DNA of 6,008 bases. Source: Bacillota bacterium (GTDB lineage: Bacteria; Bacillota; Clostridia; Lachnospirales; Bianqueaceae). The notes beneath the pieces were generated by a model. It had not been told where the DNA came from. It was given only the letters and a program-made list of their open reading frames with translations, and made no database searches. Positions within the stretch are counted from its first letter, which is position 1. Each line of letters opens with the position of its first letter. Positions 1 to 4,870 of the stretch are shown here, piece after piece. The translations under genes were made by a program, and so were the position numbers. The stretch lies in the NCBI GenBank assembly GCA_017467985.1, contig JAFUJY010000233.1, forward strand, positions 1-6,008. Direction: 5' to 3'.

Positions 1-132
1 CAGAGGTTTGCCTACAGCTTCCTTCAGATTCCACCTCACGATGAACACCCTTGCTGTTCAGCTATATACTTCCTTGTTACCTAGGTGTATTCGGGACTTT
101 CACCCGTTAGAGCGCGCCCATGGCGCGCAAAC
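1..132 (-). mobile_element. Group II intron, 5' end (start of domain I), probably class IIC; rest off the left edge
   Basis: Read on the minus strand, this is the start of a self-splicing group II intron ribozyme. A first hairpin has a perfect 7-bp stem, GCGCGCC/GGCGCGC (122-128 with 112-118), around an ATG loop. A second small stem, CGGG/CCCG (103-106 with 92-95), follows. Next come the family-typical AAGGGTGT segment and the hallmark GGAATCTGAAGGAAGC (17-32), then GGCAAACC near position 5. The order and spacing match my recollection of the Oceanobacillus iheyensis class IIC intron. Aligning to that intron puts the first intron base at 132, giving GTTTG in place of the usual GTGYG, so the 5' splice site may be degenerate. 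Only about 130 nt are in the window, so the remaining domains and any reverse transcriptase ORF must lie to the left. A terminator hairpin just upstream supports class IIC. The boundary is inferred from alignment by memory. Confidence 0.8.
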
Positions 133-135
133 CGC

Positions 136-170
136 AAAAAAACTCCTACCTTCACAGGCAGGAGTTTTTT
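136..170 (-). terminator. Rho-independent terminator of the LUD-domain gene; insertion site of the group II intron
   Basis: CTCCT (143-147) pairs with AGGAG (160-164), extended by six A:T pairs (137-142 with 165-170), so the stem is 11 bp; an additional CC/GG pair (149-150 with 157-158) can form inside the loop. On the minus strand the hairpin is followed by a seven-T run (136-142), as expected for termination of the gene ending at 217. The A and T flanks also make it usable in the other direction. It lies 46 nt after the stop codon and directly abuts the group II intron. Confidence 0.85.
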
Positions 171-177
171 ATAACAC

Positions 178-194
178 CCCCGGTCTAGCCGGAG
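178..194 (-). other. Small GC-rich hairpin in the 3' UTR of the LUD-domain gene
   Basis: On the minus strand CTCCGG (189-194) can pair with CCGGGG (178-183) across a 5-nt loop, giving six pairs including one G-U. It lies between the stop codon and the main terminator and has no T-run of its own, so it is not a terminator by itself. It could protect the 3' end or be incidental. Confidence 0.35.
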
Positions 195-216
195 ATTCAT
201 TATTATGTATCATATA

Positions 217-849
217 TTACAGACCTACTTCGTCACCTACAACCACTACGCTGATACGGCCCGGGTTCTTCATGCCATGATAAATGACCGTCAGATAATT
301 GCACATACGCTTGCCGGTCTTACAGTCTTCACAGAAACCGCTGATGGTACAGGGCGTGGTATGATTGTTACGCTTGGAATTAATGGGAGCAATCTCCTTA
401 ATACGGGCAATGGCTGCATCCAGGTTTTCAACAACCTTATTTGCACCTACAACAACGATAACACGACGAGGTCCAAAGATCATAGCGGCTACACGATTAC
501 CGGAACAGTCCATATTTACCAGCTCACCGGTTCTGGTGATGGCGTTAGTACCGGTTACAAAGTACTCAGAACTCATGGCTTCATGATACTTCTGTACATG
601 ATCTTCGCAATTATAGCGATCGATCAGCTGGTAATTTCCCTCACGGAAAGTCTCTACCAGGCCCATCTGGTTCAAAGTTACAGAACCACCCAAACCAATT
701 ACAGCGCCTTCAGGAATCATGTCCAGAACAATCTTCTTGGCCTCTTCCAGATTATCAGCATAATGGGCATCAAATTCCTTTTCCTTTAACACTTCGGTAA
801 TGTTCTTACCAATGGCTTCATAACGCCATTTTGTCATAGGATTATTCAT
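217..849 (-). CDS. LUD-domain protein (LutC/YkgG-like, annotated as lactate utilization protein)
   Basis: A 210-residue soluble protein with no signal peptide or membrane helix. It matches the stand-alone clostridial LUD-domain family (PF02589/DUF162). Visible hallmarks are the glycine-rich GLGGSVTL (residues 52-59), TNAITRTGELVNMD (101-114), SGNRVAAMIFGP (116-127) and IVVVGANKVV (131-140). Near the C-terminus four cysteines form C-x5-C-x2-C-x6-C (167, 173, 176, 183), a possible Fe-S or zinc site. In the LutABC system LUD proteins take part in lactate oxidation, but single copies like this one have no firmly assigned reaction, so substrate and partner are unknown. No lutA or lutB is adjacent. 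The start is well supported: ATG at 847-849 follows AGGAGG (858-863) by 8 nt. The gene lies downstream of prs on the same strand, but a terminator separates them. Family assignment is strong; function is not. Confidence 0.9.
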   Translation of the reverse strand: MNNPMTKWRYEAIGKNITEVLKEKEFDAHYADNLEEAKKIVLDMIPEGAVIGLGGSVTLNQMGLVETFREGNYQLIDRYNCEDHVQKYHEAMSSEYFVTGTNAITRTGELVNMDCSGNRVAAMIFGPRRVIVVVGANKVVENLDAAIARIKEIAPINSKRNNHTTPCTISGFCEDCKTGKRMCNYLTVIYHGMKNPGRISVVVVGDEVGL

Positions 850-874
850 GATAATATCCTCCTGTTTTTCGTTT

Positions 875-902
875 ATTAAAAGCCGCCCGTACCAAAGAAC
901 AA
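875..902 (-). promoter_or_regulatory. Weak candidate promoter for the LUD-domain gene, overlapping the prs terminator
   Basis: On the minus strand TTGTTC (897-902, 3/6 to the -35 consensus) is separated by 16 nt from TTTAAT (875-880, 5/6 to the -10). Predicted initiation near 868 would leave a leader of about 20 nt containing the ribosome binding site. The elements fall inside the terminator hairpin and the -35 is poor. The gene could instead depend on readthrough from prs. Confidence 0.25.
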
Positions 903-911
903 GCGGCTTTT
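878..911 (-). terminator. Rho-independent terminator after prs
   Basis: AAAAGCCGC (878-886) pairs perfectly with GCGGCTTTT (903-911), leaving a 16-nt loop. On the minus strand the stem follows the prs stop codon by about 20 nt and is followed by TTTTAATAAA, an imperfect U-tract. On the plus strand the stem runs into six T (908-913), although no plus-strand gene ends here. It separates prs from the LUD-domain gene. Confidence 0.8.
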
Positions 912-931
912 TTACTGAATAAAATCTTATA

Positions 932-2122
932 TTAGAACAGATCCAGCTGCTGCTCCTTATTGCTTGCCTCTGCGCGATGACCCTTAACCAGATTGTTGAT
1001 CTTAGTCAGAGGATCCAGCAGCAGACTTACGGACATGTCGTGGTTCAGTGCTGCAATCAGGTACGCCATATACTTGGAGCAGTCTACCTCAAAGTACCAA
1101 GGCGCCTCCAGCAGCTCAGGACGACGATAGGTCAAGTTGGTGGACAGAACACCGGACAGAACACCTTCATCCACAGCCTTCTGGAACTTATCTACGCCCT
1201 CGGTAAACAGTGCATAGGTACAACCGGCAAAGATGCGTCCTGCACCACGCTTACGCAGGTCATATGCGATATCCAGCATGGACTCACCGGAGGAAATAAT
1301 ATCATCATAGATAAATACATCCTTACCGGAGATCTCGGTGCCCAGGAACTCATGGGCTACAATGGGGTTACGGCCATTCTTAATCTGAGAATAGTCTCTT
1401 CTCTTATAGTACATACCCAGTTCTACGCCCAGTACGGATGCGTAATATACATTACGATCCATAGCGCCTTCATCGGGGCTGACAACCATGAAGTTATCCT
1501 TATCCAGCATAATATCCGGCACATGCTTCAGCAGAGCCTTTAAGGTCTGATAAGACGGGATAACATTGTCAAATCCCATCAACGGTACAGCATTCTGAAC
1601 ACGAGGATCATGTGCGTCAAAGGTTACAACCTCAGAAACACCCATATTCTGCAGTTCCTGTAAAGCAACTGCACAATCCAGAGACTCTCTTGCCTTTTTA
1701 CGATGCTGACGTCCGCCATAGAGAATAGGCATAATTACATTGATACGATGAGCCTTACCACCGATAGCCTGAATTACACGCTTCAGGTCAGCAAAATGCT
1801 CGTCGGGAGACAAGGGAACTTCACGTCCGAACATATTGTATGTGCAGTTATAATTACCTGTATCACAGATAATATAAATATCCATACCTCTTACGGACTG
1901 GTCCAAAACAGCTTTACCATCGCCGCTCTGGAATCTGGGGCACTTTACGCCCTGCAAAAAGGAGGTCTCATGATTCTGAGGACCGGTTAAAGAGGGATAC
2001 AACTTAACCAGGTGTTCATCCACCTTTTTGCTGATCTCCTCGGTACCATTCATAACAATAATACCCAGAGGAGCTACTTGATTGTGCTGTGCGATTTGAT
2101 CCGATGTGATATTAAATGACAT
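932..2122 (-). CDS. prs: Ribose-phosphate pyrophosphokinase (PRPP synthetase), long clostridial form
   Basis: Cytoplasmic enzyme that transfers pyrophosphate from ATP to ribose 5-phosphate, making PRPP for purine, pyrimidine, histidine, tryptophan and NAD synthesis. From the chosen start it has 396 residues, against about 315 for classical bacterial Prs. Family landmarks appear in order: RFQSGDGK (63-70), SVRGMDIYII (76-85), the ATP-side RQHRKKARES (138-147), FDAHDP with likely metal-binding residues (168-173), VVSPDEGAMDR (213-223), KRRD (240-243) and the PRPP loop YDDIISSGES (272-281). The loop is S-S-G-E-S where classical enzymes have D-T-A-G-T. Extra length sits around 88-110 and in a C-terminal tail. 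The protein ends in QQLDLF, resembling a sliding-clamp-binding peptide. ATG 2120-2122 is preferred over an in-frame ATG at 2180-2182 because the promoter would start transcription at about 2182 and AGGTAGG lies 6 nt upstream of 2122. It appears monocistronic, with its own terminator. Confidence 0.93.
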   Translation of the reverse strand: MSFNITSDQIAQHNQVAPLGIIVMNGTEEISKKVDEHLVKLYPSLTGPQNHETSFLQGVKCPRFQSGDGKAVLDQSVRGMDIYIICDTGNYNCTYNMFGREVPLSPDEHFADLKRVIQAIGGKAHRINVIMPILYGGRQHRKKARESLDCAVALQELQNMGVSEVVTFDAHDPRVQNAVPLMGFDNVIPSYQTLKALLKHVPDIMLDKDNFMVVSPDEGAMDRNVYYASVLGVELGMYYKRRDYSQIKNGRNPIVAHEFLGTEISGKDVFIYDDIISSGESMLDIAYDLRKRGAGRIFAGCTYALFTEGVDKFQKAVDEGVLSGVLSTNLTYRRPELLEAPWYFEVDCSKYMAYLIAALNHDMSVSLLLDPLTKINNLVKGHRAEASNKEQQLDLF

Positions 2123-2128
2123 TGGTTT

Positions 2129-2135
2129 CCTACCT
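2129..2135 (-). promoter_or_regulatory. Ribosome binding site that fixes the prs start at 2122
   Basis: On the minus strand AGGTAGG ends 6 nt before ATG 2120-2122. The upstream in-frame ATG at 2180-2182 has only AT-rich promoter sequence before it and no Shine-Dalgarno match. Confidence 0.7.
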
Positions 2136-2166
2136 TTCCAGATCTCTTCTGTTGTGTATATTTTCC

Positions 2167-2181
2167 TGACAAAGAATGTCA
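2167..2181 (-). repeat. Inverted repeat TGACA-N5-TGTCA at the 5' end of the prs leader
   Basis: TGACA (2167-2171) and TGTCA (2177-2181) are perfect inverted repeats around AAGAA. They would sit at the very start of the prs transcript, as a 5' stabilising hairpin or as an operator just downstream of initiation. A 5-bp dyad in AT-rich DNA can arise by chance. Confidence 0.35.
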
Positions 2182-2188
2182 TAATGAT

Positions 2189-2217
2189 ATTATATCACAG
2201 GATTGTTCACTTTGCCA
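2189..2217 (-). promoter_or_regulatory. Sigma-A-type extended -10 promoter of prs
   Basis: On the minus strand a perfect TATAAT (2189-2194) is preceded by TGA (2195-2197), giving an extended -10 element TGnTATAAT. The matching -35 at 17-nt spacing is TGGCAA (2212-2217), only 3/6 to consensus, which an extended -10 can compensate. Initiation is predicted near 2182, so the leader before ATG 2122 is about 60 nt. Confidence 0.7.
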
Positions 2218-2284
2218 GTCCCATTTTAAATAAATTCACAAATTGTGCAACCAATCTAATTTTCACTTCTTTTACGCCTTTTTT

Positions 2285-2314
2285 ACATAAACTTTATACA
2301 ATCCTGACATACTG
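2285..2314 (+). promoter_or_regulatory. Sigma-G-type (forespore) promoter of spoVAF
   Basis: ACATA (2285-2289) matches 4 of 5 positions of the sigma-G -35 consensus GHATR. CATACTG (2308-2314) matches 6 of 7 positions of the -10 consensus CATWHTA. The spacer is exactly 18 nt, the usual distance. No good TTGACA/TATAAT pair competes at this position. Initiation would fall near 2320, giving a leader of about 15 nt that carries GGAGGG (2324-2329), 6 nt before the ATG. Forespore expression fits the germination role of the gene. Confidence 0.65.
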
Positions 2315-2335
2315 TAAAAGAATGGAGGGATATTC

Positions 2336-3757
2336 ATGGCATTTAGCAAAAACCTTAATGAAAACGAAATGTTCCTAAAGCAGCAGTTACCTATAGAAAA
2401 AAGCTTTGACATTATCTTCCGCCCCATTATGATCGGTGGAAAAAACGCCTTTTATATTTCCATTGACGGCCTGAGCAAAGACGAAACCATTCTTAGAATT
2501 TTTCAAGTGATCCAGGGCGAGACCGCCTTTGAAAGCCTCTCTAGTCTGCAGCGTTTTCTCCAGACCAAAATCAGCTATCTGGAATGTGAACTGACAGAGA
2601 ATCCCCAAGATGCAATCCGGCTCATCCTCTCCGGTGCTCTGCTCATTATGATTGACGGATTTGACTCCGCCATTATTTTAGATACCCGCACTTATCCCAC
2701 ACGCAGCCCCGAGGAGCCGGATCTGGAAAAAGTTACCCGCGGAGCTCGGGATGGACTGGTGGAAACCATTGTATTTAATACCGCACTCATCCGCAGACGG
2801 ATCCGCGATCCTCGTCTTATCTATGAGATGCACACCGTGGGCAGTTCTTCCCAAACCGACGTAGCCGTGGGATACATCAACGGTCTGGCCGACCCAAACC
2901 TTCTGGATCATCTTCGGGACTCCCTTAACACGCTAAACACCGATGCACTGCTCATGGGTGAAAAGACCCTGGAAGAACTTCTAATCAAAAAACGCTGGTA
3001 CAATCCCTTTCCTCAGGCCAAATTCACCGAACGTCCGGATGTGGCTGCTGCCCATCTGCTGGAAGGCCATGTAATTGTACTGGTGGATAACTCTCCCACC
3101 GCCATGCTTTTTCCTGCCACCATGTTTCATTTTACCCAACATTCCGAAGACTATTATCAAAATCCCCTGGTAGGAACTTACACCCGTTGGATTCGCTTTT
3201 TTGCCATGATGATTTGCCTTTTCTTTGCCCCCATATGGCTGTGCATTGCTCAAAATCCCCATCTTGCCCCCAACTGGCTGCAATTCATGATTCCTCAGGA
3301 GGCAGAGGCATTGCCCCTGTTCGCACAACTGCTCATCATTGAACTGGGAATGGAAATCCTGCGCATGGCCTCAATTCACACCCCATCCGGCCTCTCCACC
3401 GCTATGGGTATTATCGGCGGCCTGCTATTGGGACAATTTGCCATTGATGTTAAAATCCTGCAGCCGGAAAGTGTGCTGTTTATGGCATTTACAGGATTGG
3501 CCACCTATGCAGTGCCCAGCGTGGAATTTGGCCTGGCACTGCGGATATATCGAATTTTCTTCCTTTTACTCACCGGACTCCTAGGCTTGTGGGGATTATT
3601 AGGCGGTATTGCGGTCTTTTTCATTGTACTATTGACCACCCGCTCCTTTAGTGGATTACGCTATACCTGGCCTTTGATCCCCTTTGATGGCAAAGCCCTC
3701 AGCAATGTGTTAATCCGCAAGCCCATCATCGAAGTAAAACGAAACAACAAAAGTTAA
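2336..3757 (+). CDS. spoVAF: Spore germination protein of the GerA A-subunit family, SpoVAF type
   Basis: Integral protein of the spore inner membrane, related to the A subunits of GerA nutrient receptors. In Bacillus, SpoVAF amplifies the germination response as an ion-channel-like complex with FigP. The 473 residues comprise a soluble N-terminal region (about 1-280) and a membrane domain. KNLNEN...KSFDIIFR (5-29) and the IGGKNAFYISIDGLSKDE block (33-50) open the protein. They are followed by the family core EEPDLEKVTRGARDG (126-140), IRRRIRDP (152-159) and RPDVAAAHLLEGHVIVLVDNSP (233-254). Hydrophobic segments lie near 285-305, 325-341, 354-371, 378-395 and 405-435. RMASIHTP (343-350) and WPLIPF (445-450) resemble SpoVAF more than GerAA, in my recollection. 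ATG 2336 has GGAGGG 6 nt upstream. No spoVA operon genes are adjacent and the promoter looks sigma-G dependent, so this is a stand-alone copy. No terminator is visible after the stop. A GerKA-like paralogue is the main alternative. Confidence 0.88.
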   Translation: MAFSKNLNENEMFLKQQLPIEKSFDIIFRPIMIGGKNAFYISIDGLSKDETILRIFQVIQGETAFESLSSLQRFLQTKISYLECELTENPQDAIRLILSGALLIMIDGFDSAIILDTRTYPTRSPEEPDLEKVTRGARDGLVETIVFNTALIRRRIRDPRLIYEMHTVGSSSQTDVAVGYINGLADPNLLDHLRDSLNTLNTDALLMGEKTLEELLIKKRWYNPFPQAKFTERPDVAAAHLLEGHVIVLVDNSPTAMLFPATMFHFTQHSEDYYQNPLVGTYTRWIRFFAMMICLFFAPIWLCIAQNPHLAPNWLQFMIPQEAEALPLFAQLLIIELGMEILRMASIHTPSGLSTAMGIIGGLLLGQFAIDVKILQPESVLFMAFTGLATYAVPSVEFGLALRIYRIFFLLLTGLLGLWGLLGGIAVFFIVLLTTRSFSGLRYTWPLIPFDGKALSNVLIRKPIIEVKRNNKS

Positions 3758-3783
3758 CTTTTTATAAACCCTGAAAATTTCTC

Positions 3784-3812
3784 TTTCCAAATCCAGAAAG
3801 ATCATGTATAAT
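3784..3812 (+). promoter_or_regulatory. Sigma-A-type promoter of the YhfC-like membrane protein gene
   Basis: TTTCCA (3784-3789, 4/6 to TTGACA), a 17-nt spacer and a perfect TATAAT (3807-3812). Initiation near 3819 gives a leader of about 28 nt containing the ribosome binding site. It suggests the gene is transcribed in growing cells, independently of upstream spoVAF. Confidence 0.7.
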
Positions 3813-3834
3813 AGATGCATTATTGAATGAATTT

Positions 3835-3840
3835 GGAGGA
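3835..3840 (+). promoter_or_regulatory. Ribosome binding site that fixes the start at 3847
   Basis: GGAGGA lies 6 nt before ATG 3847, followed immediately by a second in-frame ATG at 3850. An in-frame TTG at 3823 would place this Shine-Dalgarno inside the coding region and has none of its own, so it is not the start. Confidence 0.8.
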
Positions 3841-3846
3841 TTTTTC

Positions 3847-4791
3847 ATGATGATTCCGCAAAGTACTATTATTGGCTTTTATATTGGCAGTGCTGCTCCC
3901 CTTGTAATTCTTTCAGCAGTCCTGTTCCTTCTGCAGCGTAAGCACCCCTTCCGGTTTGCTTCTGTAGTGGTGGGCTTCGGCACCTATTTTATTTCAGCCC
4001 AGCTGCTCACATCCCTATCCTACACGGCGCTCTCATCCGTACCGGCCATTAACAACTTCTTGACCGCTCCCGAAAACGTGGTCTTGTATTATTTTGTATT
4101 GTCCCTGCTGACCGCCGCCTTTATGGCGCCTGCCGCCTATCTGGTACTCAAGTTGGTGCGCAAAGGTCAGTGGAACATCTACGAAGCCATCGCTTCCGGT
4201 GTATCTTACCTGATTTACAATGCTGTTAATTCCTGCATGAATTATATTAACCAGGCAAAGATTGCAGAACTGGCCAATACTGGGGACACTTCTTCTTTGT
4301 TGTCTGCCGATGTAACCCAGGCTGATATCGATGCCTTTATCCAGGTTCTGCAGAACGCTTCCTTGGGTCAGTGCCTGGCACAGGTTTTATATTTCACAAC
4401 CACTGTCCTTATGAGTATTTTTATCTTCATGCTGGCTTATCACGGCATGAAGCGTCAAAAGATCAGTTTTGTTCTTTGCGGTGCGCTTATCCATCTGGTC
4501 GTTACCTTCGGTGCCTACTTTGCCACCATGGCCAAGATTTGGATCTATGTTCTGGTGGTCGTGGTTATGGCTGTTCTTCTGGCCGCCGGCATCTATTTCT
4601 ACTTCCGTTGGTATCGCCAGCAGCAGCTGATTCTCCTCCAGAAGCGTAAGGAGTACAAAGAGCGCAAGGCCGCTGAATACCAGGCCAAGGTTGCTGCCAA
4701 AGAAGAAGCAGCACGTAAGGCTGCAGCCGCCGTCCCCTCAGAAACAGCTCCGGTCCAGAAGGATTTGGAAGAAGATTCTTTAGAAGACTAA
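3847..4791 (+). CDS. Seven-helix membrane protein, YhfC-like, apparently without protease catalytic residues
   Basis: A 314-residue polytopic membrane protein. Hydrophobic segments lie near residues 8-28, 37-57, 80-103, 113-133, 176-198, 206-226 and 231-252. A charged, Ala/Lys/Glu-rich, probably helical or coiled-coil tail (about 255-314) follows. The opening IPQSTIIGFYIG, the RKHPFRF loop (31-37) and the order of later helices resemble the YhfC family (PF10086, DUF2324), putative intramembrane metalloproteases related to CAAX proteases. As I recall the family, EExxR and GHGG motifs carry the active site. Here the matching places read FMAPAAYLVLKL (92-103) and IASGVSYLIYNA (115-126), with no Glu pair and no His. 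Only a late His (IHLVVT, 215-220) remains. It may be a pseudoenzyme or only a distant fold relative. It has its own promoter and a strong terminator at 4795-4853. Function unknown; the family link is inference. Confidence 0.8.
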   Translation: MMIPQSTIIGFYIGSAAPLVILSAVLFLLQRKHPFRFASVVVGFGTYFISAQLLTSLSYTALSSVPAINNFLTAPENVVLYYFVLSLLTAAFMAPAAYLVLKLVRKGQWNIYEAIASGVSYLIYNAVNSCMNYINQAKIAELANTGDTSSLLSADVTQADIDAFIQVLQNASLGQCLAQVLYFTTTVLMSIFIFMLAYHGMKRQKISFVLCGALIHLVVTFGAYFATMAKIWIYVLVVVVMAVLLAAGIYFYFRWYRQQQLILLQKRKEYKERKAAEYQAKVAAKEEAARKAAAAVPSETAPVQKDLEEDSLED

Positions 4792-4794
4792 TTC

Positions 4795-4853
4795 AAAATG
4801 CCAGTGTTTTTGCATGGTTACATCTGCTAACCAATACAAAACACTGGCATTTT
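4795..4853. terminator. Bidirectional terminator between convergent genes, two-tier hairpin
   Basis: AAAATGCCAGTGTTTT (4795-4810) and AAAACACTGGCATTTT (4838-4853) form a perfect 16-bp stem. Inside it TGGTTA (4815-4820) and TAACCA (4828-4833) form a second 6-bp stem with loop CATCTGC, separated by a 4x4 internal loop. Each strand ends in a T-run, so it can terminate the membrane-protein gene from the left and tldE from the right. It starts 3 nt after one stop codon and ends 17 nt before the other. Confidence 0.9.
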
Positions 4854-4870
4854 TATGTTCTTACTCCCTA

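Noticed and set aside
8..280. Plus-strand 90-codon open frame starting MPTASFRFHL
   Set aside because: It is the antisense of the conserved intron RNA, runs through the terminator hairpin and overlaps the end of the LUD-domain gene.
205..789. Plus-strand 194-codon open frame opposite the LUD-domain gene
   Set aside because: Shadow of a clearly conserved gene on the other strand, with no ribosome binding site and no recognisable protein features.
977..1543. Plus-strand 188-codon open frame opposite prs
   Set aside because: Antisense shadow of strongly conserved prs coding sequence.
2123..2182. Twenty extra N-terminal residues of prs from the ATG at 2182
   Set aside because: The extended -10 at 2189-2194 starts transcription at about this ATG, there is no Shine-Dalgarno before it, and the added residues do not look like Prs. 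The start at 2122 has AGGTAGG.
3749..3761. Palindrome AAAGTTAACTTT at the end of spoVAF as a terminator
   Set aside because: It has no loop and no GC-rich stem, so it cannot form a proper terminator hairpin.
3823..3846. TTG start giving eight more residues to the YhfC-like protein
   Set aside because: These codons contain the GGAGGA ribosome binding site of ATG 3847.
3847..4791. The membrane protein as the FigP (YqhR) partner of SpoVAF
   Set aside because: It is much longer than I expect for YqhR, resembles YhfC instead, and has a sigma-A-type rather than a forespore promoter. Adjacency alone is not enough.
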